Source: Acanthaster planci
Lineage: Eukaryota > Echinodermata > Asteroidea > Valvatida > Acanthasteridae
NCBI RefSeq assembly: GCF_001949145.1
Contig: NW_019091360.1
Location: forward strand, 320,502-379,860
Direction of reading: 5' to 3'
DNA: 59,359 nt
The notes under the pieces are model-generated. The model was not told the DNA's origin, did no database searches, and was given only the letters and a program-made list of their open reading frames with translations. Within the stretch, counting starts at the first letter, position 1; the number at the start of each line of letters is the position of its first letter. Shown here piece by piece: positions 12,191-25,300 of the stretch. The translations under genes and the position numbers were made by a program.

Positions 12191-13419
12191 AGTGTTATCT
12201 TACTGTACTTTTTAATCCCACAAGTATTTCAGTTTCTATTAAAAGAAACCCTACAGTTGTCAATCTCTTTTCAGGAAACTTTTTCTTTGTAGATCTGAAT
12301 AAATTTAATGGAAAGGGGTTTATTTTAACCACTTGCTGCTGGGGAATCCTGTTTTGAGCACCATGGGTTTATACACAGAGCCGGGGTGCCCGAAATGGGA
12401 CAAAAGAGATAGGCCTTGTAACAAAAGACAGTACTCAGAAAAAAAAATGATCTGCTGGGAATTTCAAACATTTTTTCAGTTGTCAACAGTGGAGGAAATC
12501 CATCACTGTTTTTAAACAGTATACCACCATTTGTGGCATTTGGGAACCAGGGACAAAGTGCTCCAGTGCTCCACAGATGAACAATACAATACCACTGCAC
12601 GCTAATCTGGCCTGTATTGAAAAGACGTCAGCAGTGCACTGTACTGGTTTAGATTAGAGTAGCCACCAGACAGTCATTAATGTGTGTAAACATCCAGTAA
12701 ATGAAGTTATGAATTTTAAAATAATTTTGAAAACAGAAAAAAAAAGACCCTGACCAGCAGAATAAACATGGATAAATGGGTCCGGTGTGAAGTGGTTAAA
12801 AAGTAAAGGGGTTGGAGAATAAGGCCAAAAAAAAAATCTGGTTTCTGGTCTGACGTGCGTCATCCTAGACCTGCGCGTCAGCAAAATAAAGAATTTTTTT
12901 ATTTTGCATAAAACAATTTCCAAAAGCCGCTAAACTTACTTGATCAGCAGGAATTCTGCTACCGTGTAATTTTAACACATTTTAATGGGTGAGATTGAGT
13001 AGTATGTACAGTGAAGGAATCCCCCTAGGACTCCATACATTTCAGTTGGGCATTCTTATCAGATGACGTCATCCCTGTATCTTTACATAAAGGCCATGTC
13101 TGAATCAGTTGGCTGCGGCCTGATATAATGCGTGATCCTGTTGGAACTGGCCGTGAATACTGCCAAATACTCAGTGTAATTTCCGGCCGTAGCCAATTGA
13201 TTCAGACCCGGGCCCACATCTGTGAATCAGACAAACGAAGTGGTATTACGTCCTGCTTACATATACAAATTGAAATGCTTTCAAGCAACAAACCGTAAAG
13301 TTTGCATCGCATGATGCAATGATAACTTCAAGTGTTTATGAGTTTCTTAAAACAGAAAATTAATCATTTGTGATAATTAAAACAAACTTAAATATAACTT
13401 TTTATGAACCCCCTAATCA
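12191..13419. other. Spacer between inverted-repeat arms, gene-free
   Basis: About 1.2 kb of AT-rich non-coding DNA between the two arms. It contains a short hairpin element at 13098-13207 and no recognisable coding region. Confidence 0.5.
13098..13207. repeat. 110-bp hairpin with 23-bp inverted ends (MITE-like)
   Basis: The first 23 bases, beginning GTCTGAATCAGTTGGCTGC, are repeated inverted at 13185-13207 (ending CCAATTGATTCAGAC) with two mismatches. No clear target duplication flanks it. It is either a miniature inverted-repeat transposon or an excision relic. Confidence 0.6.
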
Positions 13420-14560
13420 AATAACTTTCCTGCAGCAAAACATTTCCAGTGTTACCCCTCGTCCTGTGGGGAAAGTGCTCAAATTTGTAAGCAATGCTTG
13501 TGTTTTATGAAGCCTGGTAAGTTATGGTAAATGTTTATAAAGAAATGATCAACAAAAAAATAGAGCCAAACAACAGATCAAATGACATTTTAACACTCAC
13601 AATTATTTTAACAGCCAACTTAAAGGATTTCTGGTTAAGATCTCTAAACATTTTTCTTTAATTTCCCAAACTAACCAAAGAATAATACAACATGAGTTTC
13701 TGTTCAATAAGCAATTATTTGATTTTTAGATCAGCCCCTAATCTTATGTAAAAAGATTTTGACATTTCTCACATCCTCTGCAATGTCCGGGCCAGCAATG
13801 ATACAGCACAAGACAATCCTAAATGGCCTGCAGTGGAGACCGCCGTACTTACCAGTAATCGAGAGCTATCAAATGGGCAAAAAGTTGTGGTTGTGAATTT
13901 CGCTTTAGTGTTGCTATTGACCGGTCATCAGACAAACGGCACTGCTAGAAAGAGAGAAGAAACTTCCCTCACACATGGCCAGTGGTTTCCATTGCCGACA
14001 GTGGAAATGGAATATCTCGAGTTTTTTTGGACACACTGCCACTGCAACAGTCACACTTTCAATGAGAAAAAGTAAGCAAGGAAAATAAATACGGCCCAGT
14101 TTGGTCAAAATAGACTAAATAAAGGTCCGTAGGGAATCAGATCCATAGCCTCTGGGATTTTTCTTTTGCGTCTGCATTTGCGTTCTTTAAAACATTAAGC
14201 TTACTTTTTAAGGCATATTCACAATAGTTATCATGCCGAATCAATTCCAACACTGGGCATTATCATGTGATCTGTCAAGGTGTGACATTCATGTATCATT
14301 GCTGAATTCTTTCAAGGTCAATGTATGTTTAAACGTTACGCATCCTTTGCGGTTTTTAGATTTAATGTTTGTGCATTGTTCGCAGAGGGATCCAGTGTTT
14401 CGCAAACTGTGCTTTGGCATTTCTCTGTAACGGCGGTGGTCAATCTTCACGAATCAGCTATTACCTTCGAGAAAGGAAGAACTCCCCAGACAAATATTTT
14501 TAAAATTGCACACAATTTGCAAAGAATTACGAAAAGGTCCCATATTTCTGAGCGGTATGG
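13420..14560 (-). repeat. Right arm of large inverted repeat
   Basis: The reverse complement aligns in order with 5640-6035 and then 11462-12190. It has no counterpart of the hAT insertion and so preserves the pre-insertion order. Divergence between arms is substantial, with many substitutions and small indels, so the duplication is old. Confidence 0.7.
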
Positions 14561-15221
14561 ATAGCATGATATATTTTCATGTCTCTGTTTGGATTCTTGT
14601 GCCAACCAGAATGCATCCATATTTGGTTATCTCTATTAAAATTTTGACTTAAACATTTGAAATAAATTAGTCTTTTCAAATTTGCTTGAATTCTCCATGG
14701 CTTTCATTATTTCTATATTTTCATGACTTTTTACGGTCTGGAGATGGAAAATCAAATTTGATGGCAGGAAACCCTGCACTATACCATGGAGGAAGGTTAT
14801 GGCATGTTCTTCATAAAATGGACTAAAATACAACCCCGCATGTCATTTTTCAAAACTTCTAGAAGATTGACTTTGATCATGTAAAATACAAATTAGCACC
14901 TTCAGATTTATAAAAATTATTGTTTGGGGATAATTAGACAAACTGTGTACATTTGGTTGGCTACCAGTGCAAATCAAATGGAGCTGAATTCATTTAAAGT
15001 TTTACGTCAAAGTGTTTGCACAAGAGGACTTGATTTCAAAACTTTTATCAACAACAGGGAGAATTCAGTTTATTTTTCAACTGATGTATTTTAAGCACCT
15101 AAGAAATAACTTGTAAAAAATATAAGCCACGGGAAAAAGAGCACACAATTGATGGAAAATGGTGAGAGAAGTTTGGCTCTCTTCATTCTTTTACTGTTTT
15201 TAATTACTTTCGCTAAATCTG
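14561..15221. other. Gene-free stretch
   Basis: AT-rich non-coding DNA between the inverted repeat and the dispersed repeat. Nothing recognisable. Confidence 0.5.
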
Positions 15222-16310
15222 CATATCTGCCAGGTGTTATATCTTTCAAGTTTGGCTGCATCAGAAATGTATAATGAGAACACTATGTTCGTTGCAAACG
15301 TCATATTTGACAGAATTTTGATGACGTTCGAGAATTTTGACAGAAACTGCATGACGCTCGACAATACTGAAATGACCGTCACGTGCAGTACTTCAACATT
15401 CCATGTGCGATGTTCATTTTATCGCTTATTTGGGAGTTATCCCCACTGAAAATTAAATCAAAATTAACATGATAAACAACTCTGAGCATTAGATTTTCTT
15501 CATGAATCATATTTCATGTCTCGGACGTCTTTTTTTGTGAACGTCATTCAGTATGACAGATTTTCTTTTGAGAAATCTTGGTACGAAGAGAAAAATCCAT
15601 TCCATGGAGAGGTTCATGAATATCGAATGAAAAAGAGGGAAAACTTTCTGGGTAGATTTCAAAGGTCAAACAGCCCACGATGCAACAAAATGTTTCCCCA
15701 ACGTCACCATGAGATATTGACAGACGTCACAAAATCGCCATGATCGGTATTTTGGACTGCGGTTTTCAGAAACGTACTTGAAGAAATGTGATCAGTCCAG
15801 ATGTGATGATGGTTTGGGGGTGCTTTTTTGCACTTTTTTAAAGCTTGTTTTGTACATCGATTTTGAATTTACTCGCTGGTTTTTTGCAATCCAGTTTTTG
15901 ACAATCAAATGACGTTTGCGACTGCCGACTTCAAGACCTGATTATTTGTGAGATATTTTTTTCACTTTGCAACTATGGTTTTAATATGTGTAAATATTAT
16001 CACCTTTCACCACATACAAATCTGTGTAAAATAATTGTGGGAATTATTACTTCCCGGTGACTTTTACTTGGCTAAGATTTCAACAGGTTGTTCACGTCTG
16101 TCAAAAATGCTGACATTTGAGACTTTAATTAATCAATTCTGATTAAGTTGAAAGATGGGAACGGTCATCACTGTTCCAGATATCAGCCATGACTTCCCTC
16201 ATTTTATCAGATATCGGGAATTAATTTCCTGCTGTTCACTTAAGGAAAAATGAACCCCCAAAGTTGAACATTATCTAATGGTCCATATTTTGAGGAATCT
16301 GCCTAATACA
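15222..16310 (+). repeat. Dispersed repeat, copy A
   Basis: Two blocks, about 15222-15670 and 15975-16310, align in the same order and orientation with 38688-39160 and 39966-40307. Shared words include GCATATTTGACAGA-like text, TTTGACAGAAA, CTCTGAGCAT, CAGTATGA(C/T)AGATTTTC, TGTTCCAGATATCAGCC and CTAATGGTCCATATTTTGAGG. In copy A the blocks are separated by about 305 bp; in copy B by an inserted GAGTAC-rich element. No coding capacity was seen. It is probably an unnamed non-autonomous transposon or ancient segmental duplicate. Confidence 0.75.
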
Positions 16311-16839
16311 AAGATTTCATGATCCACACAAAAGCTACATGTACATTTGTTTAATTTGCATCATTTTTGCAGTGCTATCATGAACTTTTCACACCTTTTT
16401 TTACCATGTTTCCACCCCATTTTTGCACAGTATTCACACAGTGATTTTTTTTGCACTCTTTTGAAAGTGTTTCATGCCCTCTTTACAAAACTTTTGCATG
16501 TTTTGCACCACTTTTTCCTTCTTCACATCTAATTTGCTGCGAATTTGCAAGTAGGAATAGCAATATGCAAAATGTGACTGCAAACATGAATTCCTTTCCC
16601 TGAACTAAGACAATAGTGGCAGAAAACAAACAGGAATCTCCCACCTACCGGTAGCTCTTTAGGGTTAACACTGCCACAACTACATAGATTATTCTTTCTG
16701 ACATAGAAATTACATGTGCCAGAAAATAAAATGGAAAGCTTTTATTTATGCCAAGCCTCCAATTATGTGTATACCGGTCCATGTAAACTACAGGACATAA
16801 TAATATCCAATATTTTCAACTTAATCTATGTACATGTAC
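16311..16839. other. Probable intron sequence, low complexity
   Basis: T-rich low-complexity DNA (runs of TTTTTGCAC-like words at 16360-16500) lying just downstream, in the sense of the CFAP65-like gene, of its first coding exon. It is therefore likely intron. I could not find the next coding exon here or further left. Confidence 0.45.
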
Positions 16840-17092
16840 CTGTATGTCAGCTTCTGCGTCTTGACATTGACATTCTTGAGGATGATATTCTTTGTGTATT
16901 CTCCGCCTGGCTCCCATCCTCTCCATGTCAGACCTTTGACCACCTCAATTCCATAACGCTTAACTTTGCTTTTGTTGCCTTGTTGATCAAATTGGAGAGT
17001 ACAACTCTTGAGATGGCTTTTGCCAGGGAGGTGCTGACGGCTAGTGGCAGGCATTTTAGACCTCATGTTGAACTTCTACACACAGAATTATC
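16840..17092 (-). CDS. CFAP65: CFAP65 (CCDC108)-like first coding exon
   Basis: On the minus strand this 253-bp exon is bounded by a TTTTCTGTTTTATTCAG acceptor (exon starts at 17092) and a CAG/GTACATG donor (exon ends at 16840). The 5' part has in-frame stops, so it is 5' UTR, and translation starts at the ATG at 17066. The protein contains YGIEVVKGLTWRGWEPG followed by TKNIILKN and KTQKLTYR. This resembles the conserved N-terminal segment of CFAP65, which reads GIEV..EL.W.GWE then NLVLKN and LQKMKYR in vertebrates. CFAP65 is a large axonemal central-apparatus protein of motile cilia and sperm flagella. A further 5' UTR exon should lie at higher coordinates. Later exons were not found at lower coordinates, so introns are long and transposon-filled. 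Identification is from memory of the family. Confidence 0.68.
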
Positions 17093-20000
17093 CTGAATAA
17101 AACAGAAAACAATGGGTCACATAATGTACAGCACTTGATTTGCGAAGGAGCTGGTAAACTTCCAGGTCATTTTAATAATTAATAATGATGCTGAAAAAAT
17201 GTCAAATTTTGTACCACTGCACCACAGGATTGGGTTGTCCATGCCAGTGCTGATACTCGCAGGCGCTACGGTGTATGTGCGCCCCATGCATACAGCAGCG
17301 GTCGTGTGTTACGGTATGCACATTGGCCGTTCACATGTGCACCATACCAGCAATGAAATCAAGATGCAAACAAGCGAGGGGAATTCACTGTGAACTGTGA
17401 ATCCACTTAGATGCCTTGAGACAAGGCTGGTACCACATGTCAAAATGATCAAACCATGGCAGCAAAAAGGAAGACTAATAATATACTTCTTGAATTAAAC
17501 AAAACCTAGTAAGCTTGGTGTACCATTCATGTAGCTGAATAGGCCCTTGGACCAGCAACAGGTACAATGTAAATTTGACTGGCTCACGTAACTTTTGCGC
17601 CGGCTACTTTTTTCCCAGTCATTAGTTTGTTTTTCGTAAAGAATCATTTTTGTTTGTTCACAAAAAATGCTAGTCTGTGGATTGTAATTTTATTGGGCCT
17701 AGCTTCGTGAAGAACAAAGGGCCTACACAGCTCACTGACTGGACCACCAATAACATACAGACCCTACATGTGGGTTATGCGGCCCAACTCCCAGTACCAG
17801 TTTATGGCACATGTTGTACCGTGTGGTCATATCAGGGCAAGCTCATACTCATGCATGTACAGTACGTGACATATCTATGATGAAGGAATCTGTATGAAGC
17901 CCTAAGAGTTACATAGACCTAGAAAAAATAGTTCTGCTGCCGATTACAACCCTCTCAAAAATAGGGTCAGTAGGTCAGAAAAAAAAACATGTGGGAGAGC
18001 AGTTTTTGTGCTGATTAAATGAGAATGAAAGCTACCAAAAACTGCCACAAAACGTGATAAAAACTAGCAATAATTAATATAAAAATATCTACAGTTAACT
18101 AGTCTTAAGAATTATGAACAACGTCAGTCAGGTAATCACGATGGAAAATTGGCTAACAATTCCCTATATCACATGGTACATGTATGTGTGCATGATGCAT
18201 CTAGAAGGACGAGCGATAAATCTCGTGTGGCAGCAGGCAATTTTGTCGAAACATGCTAGCTTGAATTAAGAGCAATACAACCTCAAACTAAATTCATGAA
18301 AACTTACGATACATGTACATGGACAAGACATTAACTTCTGCGAATTACCAGTAACTTGACAAAATCTTCTCACAACATCGAAAACGTTTTCTGTTCAAAA
18401 CAGACTGCTTAACGTGCAAAGGCAAAGCGCTTAACTAATTTAACATCTAGGATTTTGGAGGTACAGTAGATTGGCCACCCAAAAACCAATGTAATGTACC
18501 ATAAAATTATCTGCGGAATGTCAACACAACACAAATAAGAGGCTATTGCTTTCCACAACCAACTGGGCCAATGTCAGAAATACATGAGGTCAAATTTTGT
18601 GTTTACATTGGGTTGATGATGTAATGGGGAGAAATGCAGAACAGGCATGCATTCAGCATGCATGAAGATACATGTACACACATGTAACTGGTATCGTTGT
18701 GGCCCAAATACATGTATATTATTAAAACAAGGAGTTTTAATGACATGCAGAAAATGCACATTATACATTTACGTGTATGTCTTAGATGTATAAACTTTAC
18801 CTTACTCTTAGCTGGTCAGAATAATTGAGATTTGTTCTGAAATAAAGGAGAACATGACATTGAAGGTGGAGAGGAACATAAATTTGCATGACATACACTG
18901 TACATGTGAGAGTGCACTCCTGTTCATGTGCAGTAGCAACAGACTATTCCTATGCCACAGAGAACAATGCACCCAACCAGTACTGAAGTACCCAGACCTG
19001 AATCTTGGGCTGAATCGCGGGACACCTTGTACATGTGTGTGTGTAGTTTTCAGTAACTCCTCTTCAGTCTGAAGTGAATAAAGCTATGTCAAGAGTTGAA
19101 GCCACCCTTAATTGACTGCATTTTTTAAAGGGTAGGATCACAGTTTGGGTCTGCCTTCTTTCACCATGTTCACTCGAGCATGGGCAGAGAATAATAGCTG
19201 AAATGCAGGCTAAGGATCTCAATTTTTACGGTGTGTCTAGCTGCATCCTGGCGCGAAGGGGTTAAGGAACACCGCAGCCAATAACAGCCCTGGGCAACAA
19301 GGCAAAAATTTCTACAAAAGAAACTTAGGCACTGAGGCCAAGGTGTAAATTATTCTGCAAAACAAGTTTAGAAACTGGAAAAAAAAATTGGTGTTTGTGT
19401 GCTTGAGCTATCAGACATGTATTTAAATATATTACAAGATGGAAAAGTCACATTTTCTGACAAAGGATTTTTTAATTTAGAGAAAATTCATTTATACAAA
19501 AGAATTGCAGTGAATTAAACCATAGATTAAACAAAGAGAATATGTTTTGTTTCAATTTTGACATATCTTTTTTGACTGCACAGCATGAACTTACCAACTT
19601 CATTCCCCGCGGCATAAAGTTGACTAACCCGTTAGGTCACGGAATAATTGGTTATGCGCATGTAGTTGACTCTACTGCATGCATGCATACATGATCCAAA
19701 ACTACGGGGACAAAAGACCTAGCAGTAGCCGTGGAAGCTGATGCACATTATGCTGGATGAGGCTGGCTGGCACCATACACCCTTACATGTACATGCTAGC
19801 CGCTTGCAGCAAATAATCATGTGGTACATGTACGGCGCTGCGGCACACCAGGTCTTCCAACTCGGCTAGCCTAGCCGCACATTCATGCATGCATGTGTCG
19901 TGAAGACGATCGTGTACTGGTAGACTGCAACACAACATACATTCATGTGAATGTGAAGTTAGAAAATTATGGAAAATAGAGGGTTTTTAGGGCACCACTG

Positions 20001-21860
20001 CCAGCCTGAGGAAGAATGGCCCTTACATTACAAAACTGGACTGCATTTACATGTACATGTATTTAACATGCACTTGGCATTCAAAAATGGCATGTGAATA
20101 TTATGAGGACTACCCTCCAGTATGGCATTCTCAAGAGATGCAATTCTGATAGGATTTATATGCAAACAGTATGCAAATCTGGTTCCATGGGGAGCCTGTA
20201 CATGTATTTCATAGAATAAAAACTACATGAAGGATAATTTTAGAAAGCATGTGAGAAATGCTGACCGAATGCTTAATGTCAACTGAGTTTTTTAGTTGGA
20301 TTGAAAATGCCAACAACTTGATAATTAAAAGTTGATCGACCAATCACACAAGACTTGTGCAATCATCAGTAGTGGCATCCATCTAAACTCAGAAACTGTC
20401 CCTAAACTTACATGTCCCAACATCACTGCTGACCCAAACAATTTCATTATTTTTAAGAGAAAGACACAACAGCATAAAATCTTACTTCTAAACAGGATTC
20501 TCCCCAGGATTTTTCAAAACTGTTGGGGATTTCCATGTGGTTTACCAACTTTTTGCGAATCCATGGCGTGGGGTTCAGACCCCGCCCAAGGGCCCCGACA
20601 ATTTTGGACTTTAGATGCTCTCAGCTGCATTTTAGAGCATTTCCTGGGTTTTTCAAGTACCTTTTCTCCGGAAAACATAACAAATTCAATATATTTTTTA
20701 AATTTTGGATAGGCCTATTAGTATTTCAACAAATGACCAGTTTCCATTTCTGGACCACTAATTAGGCCTGTAGGCACAAAGGAGTCATTTCCAAGTTTCA
20801 GACATGCAAGAACATGTAGTGGCTGTTTAATTAACGATATGAACACCTGTTTATTCAGTTTTAATTTTAATACATGTATCAACCTTTTCGTTTTCCTGAT
20901 CAGACCTGAAACCATGAGCTCCATTCAGTTTGTAAGGCAAAAATATTAGCATATAAGGAATAAACAAATGTCATAAAAATATAAAATGATTTTGTCTTGA
21001 TATAAAATAAACAACAAGGCTTTTCTTCTATATCGGCAAGAAAGAATACCCACTGCAGGTGGCTGCTTCATTTGGGTTTCCCTCAGCGTGGACTGCTGAA
21101 GTTATTGGCTTCAAAAAGAGCTTATCTTTGATTGAGATATGGTGATATGGCAACGAGAAATATTGTCCCCGTCATAGATGCCATTAATACTTTTATACAG
21201 GGCTACGGCTGCCGCCATGAAAAAAAAAAAACTTGTGTGGGATCGATGTTTTAAGTTCTGCGAATGGTGTAGTATAAAACTGTAACCTTTGTAAATGCAG
21301 CCCCAGTAGCGTATTGAGCACACGGCACAGAGAAAGCACGCCTGCGCATGGGTGCATGTACGACGCCCATGACGGAAGTTCAGATTTCATGCAACACCGG
21401 CCACGAGGAACGTTCGGTGCTGATGTACATGTACAGTGTGCAGTACAGTGTGGCTGCCGATGTGTGGTGCACAATGCATGTCCAGTACATGTACGGTGCA
21501 CAGTACAGTGTGGCCACCGACGCGTTGTGCACAATGCATGTACAGTACGTGGAAAAATGCAGGATTACACTTTTTTCATCTAGATTTTCCGGACATGCAA
21601 TCTGCATTATGTAAGAAAATTCTGAGCCATACTGTCATAATTATATTGTGCATATCGGGGATGGGTATCAGCCCGTTTTTTGCATATCGGGCAGAAGTAA
21701 TTGTGTATTGGGCCCGATACGCAAGTTTGTACTTGGGGAGAGCCTTGCTAAATGTAAGTTCTAGCAACTGTATACAACACCATTTTTATCAGGTATTTTT
21801 ATCAGGTCAGGTTTTTGTTTTCTGATTACTGAAGTGAAAGGAAAAATTACTGGCGGCCGT
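17093..21860. other. Gene-free region, probably upstream/first intron of the CFAP65-like gene
   Basis: About 4.8 kb of non-coding DNA rich in CATGTACATG and GCATGCATGCATAC words. It holds a two-copy tandem repeat at 21425-21545 and a small TATCGGGC hairpin near 21678-21726. A spliced 5' UTR exon of the minus-strand gene should be here but cannot be placed. No other exon is evident. Confidence 0.5.
21425..21545. repeat. 60-bp tandem duplication
   Basis: Two adjacent units of about 60 bp, each reading TACATGTAC(A/G)GTG, then CAGTACAGTGTGG, ending GTGCACAATGCATGT. The unit is GC-rich and free of stops in several frames, which creates long but meaningless overlapping open frames. Confidence 0.75.
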
Positions 21861-21949
21861 AGGCCTACACGTATGTCAATCATGGAACTTAGGCCTACCT
21901 AGAAAACTATGGGTCTGACGTCCGCCAGTAGTATGTAGAAGACAATTTG

Positions 21950-22200
21950 AGCTAGCCCCCTTTTTCCACTCTGCTTCCATGCTCCAACACCCACAAACCC
22001 CAGCGCCAGGGTTTCCCACTTCACCCACCTTGACCTTTGACCCCGGTGCTTCCACTTCACCGGTCCACAAACAAGTTTGACCTTGGTAAACAACTCCTGA
22101 CTCTAACAAAAAAGGGGAATTCCCTAACCCAAAACAAGCCTCGACTTGCCCGGCCAAACTTGTGACTCCTACTCCCCGGAAAATACTCTCTGCACAGAAG
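21950..22200. repeat. P1 left terminal region (degenerate subrepeats)
   Basis: Contains diverged copies of the unit seen in P2 at 45040-45228: GCCCCCTTTTTCCACTC, then a GGTTTCCCACTTCAC stretch, CCTTGACCTTTGACCCCGG and GGTAAACAACTCCTGACTC. This is probably what is left of the Polinton terminal inverted repeat. Confidence 0.6.
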
Positions 22201-22291
22201 CTTCGAAGAAAAATGAGATTTATTTTGGGGATCTATAAAAATTACTAATGATGAACACCAGAGCTTTTAAAAAAAAAAAAGTTTAAAAACC

Positions 22292-22310
22292 TATATATAA
22301 ATAGAGACAT
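22292..22310 (+). promoter_or_regulatory. TATA-like box upstream of P1 polymerase
   Basis: CTATATATAAATAGAGACAT ends at the polymerase start, which in P1 has ATA where P2 has ATG. The same box with one change is at 45436-45452 in P2 while surrounding non-coding sequence has diverged. It probably drives the polymerase transcript. Confidence 0.5.
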
Positions 22311-25300
22311 AAGCAACCCAAAACACAGGCCACTATTATCGACTTTCAACTGATTTAAGATGGCCTTTTTAGCAGATTTGGTCAAGCAGTATAACATTTC
22401 ATTACCAGCACCAAAGCGTAAATTTCACACTACGCCCGAACTCGTTCAAGCCATCTGAACAAACCAAAGGCAAATCAGATACCTCCCGCGCCAGTCATAT
22501 CGCCAGCTCTTGAAAACGGTTCAAGAACACACAAGGGCATCCCATTCACACACAAGGGCAGAGTCCTAAAGCAAGATCTTATTAAAGCGATTAAAGTTTA
22601 CACCCAACCCGAAGAAATTGCAGAAGTTAACATTAGAAACGTGAGGCGCTTTCAGGGTAACTATGGCAATTGGGAACTAATACCCAGCTTCTTTGAATAC
22701 GATCTCCTGCATTTTTTTGATTTTCATAAAACTTTTATCGAGAGGAAAGCATTAGACGAATTGAGAGAAATCGGCTCTTATAAACTACAAACGTCCCTAA
22801 AAGTGCAGTTTAGATTGGAAAACCCCGACCAAACCGACCTTGGCACATTTACCTTCCCGAGTCAAAATACAGTGGTCCTAAGTAAAAAGGACCTAGTGGC
22901 AGCATTCACGGAACAGAGACAGAAACAAATCGAGGACGTGGAGGCTCACATGCAATGCGGATCAGGATGGGTCTTCGATAAAGTTGACGCCTTTACATTA
23001 ATGTGGTGAGGTACAATCCGGTGGGTGCCATGTATATTCCACTACCTGAGAAATTAGCACTTAAGGAAGCAATCATAAACGTTCAAAATAACGACCAGCA
23101 GTGCATCCGATGGGCACTGAGAGCAGCTTTAAAATTATATTCAGACTACGTCAAAAGCCAAATGAAAGTCATTTTGAAATCTAGAAAACATAACGAGCGC
23201 ACCTCAACTTACACAGAAGCAGATGGCCAAATTTCACAAACATAAGCTTTCCAACACCCATTTCAAAATCCCTCATATCGAATCACAAAATAAATTAGCA
23301 ATCAACGTATTTGGTTACGACAAAAAAAACAGCGTTTACGTACTTTACAAGACTAAGCGCATAGGGGAACCAATCAATACTTCATTTTACCCAAGGGAAA
23401 AAGAGTCACTACTGTTGGATTAAAAAATTTTCTCGGTTGACGGGAGACGTTAATAAACACGATGGTAAGAAATGCTTTAACTGCATGTTGCACTTCCAAA
23501 CAGATGAAAAGTTAAACAAACACAAAGATTGCCAAGGGTTAGACTCGACAAAAAGGCAAACACATTTTACAATTTGAAATTACAAGAACAAACAAGATGC
23601 CCCTTTTGTCATATACGCTGATTTGAGTCGGTTTTAGAGCACCTTCCACCTACTTTGACAAACACGGTCAAAACTCAGATCCATAAGCCCTGCGGCTATT
23701 CATATGCAGTAGTGAGACGCGACGGTAAATGCATGAGCCAAAAGATGTACAGAAGTCAAGACGCGGCAGCGATTTTGTCTGGTCTCTTTCCGGGGAAGTA
23801 GATAAGATCAACGAAATATTTGAAAATCCAAAGCCCCTAACCTGGTCGCGCGAGTTACAAAAAATTTACGAAAATTGTAATTGCTGTTGGATTTGTGAAA
23901 AGCTTATTGGCAAAACTGAAGAATCTCAGTGCCAGTGCCCAATTCCATACGAGCCAAAAACAAAGGACGAAAAAGCTGCCTTTAGTTCAGTCAATGAATC
24001 CAATGGTTTCAGAGAGCTGCTCTGTATGACGTGCACAAAGCCAATTAATAGATTCCGTAAGGTCAGGGATCACTGTCACGTGACGGGAAAGTACCGAGGC
24101 CCCACACACGCTCTGTGCAATCTAAAACTAAGAGTCGTGCCCTATCAAACACCCATTCCAGTGATTTTACACAATTTGGAAAAATACGACGCGCATATAA
24201 TCATGCAGGGCGCTTGCGAGTTTAAGGGCAAGGAAACTAAATTAACTGCTAAAAATACCGAGAATTACATTTCGTTTTCATTTGGCCAACTTAGGTTCCT
24301 AGACTTGTTTCATTTCATGGCGGCTTCGCTAGATCGATTAGTTAAAAATTGTTCACCCGATGATTTTAACTTACTTTGGGACAGATTTCCAGAAAACACG
24401 GGTATGCTTTTAGAAAAAGGCATTTACCCTTAAGAATATATCGACTTCTTTGACCGATTCCAAGAGACGAGCCTACTGCCTAGGAATGTGTTTTATAGTT
24501 CCCTGAAGCAGTCCACTGTGACCGAGAAATAACAAACCTGTGCACAAACAGTATGGCACACTTTTGATTGTAAAAACCTAGGCGACCATCATGACCTATA
24601 CGTGGACCTATGAGCAGGTGTACTTGAAAACTTTCGCAGTCTGTAAAAAGAAGTATGGCCTTGACCTGGCTAACTATTACACATCACCGGGCCTATCGTG
24701 GGACACTCTGTTAAAGCACTCGGGCGTAAAATTGGAACTATTGACAGACATTGATAAGCACCTGTTCTTTGAAAGGGCTAAAAGAGGCGGCATCTCGAGT
24801 GAGGGTGCCTAGTGTTACGCCAGACTACGATCCAAATCAGCCAGAGTCACATATTATGTGTTTAGACGCCAACAATTTGTACAGCTGGGCCATGTCACAA
24901 TCGTTACCAGTGGGTGAGTTTCGGTGGGTTGAAGGCAAGTTCACCCTTAAAAACATTCTTAAACTTTCGCCTAAAGACTCGTGGGGTACACGTTTGAAGT
25001 CACTTTGGAATATCTGCAAGACATTCATTCACTGCACAACGACTGGCACCTGAAAACTTAGTAGTTCCCAATGAATGGTTTTCAAGCTACCAACAAAAAT
25101 TAATCGACAACGGTGAGCAACTAACTTCTGTAGATAAACTGGTAGTGACTTCAGGCACAAAACATAAATACATGTACGTGGTTCACTATCGTACGTTGCA
25201 GAAGCACCTGTTACTCGGTCTCCAGTTATTTAAAAAGAGGTATACACCGTGTAACGTCGTTTAAAGAGGCGCCTTGGATGAAGAGTTACATCGATAAAAA

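Noticed and set aside
17677-17880. Short frames in 17.1-21.9 kb as host exons
   Set aside because: No conserved motif and no convincing splice pairs; composition follows CATGTACATG-type repeats.
20550-20600. GGTTCAGACCCCGCCC stretch as a tRNA B box
   Set aside because: No A box, no cloverleaf arms nearby.
21193-21614. Several overlapping open frames on both strands
   Set aside because: They arise from the 60-bp GC-rich tandem duplication and have no protein motif or splice context.
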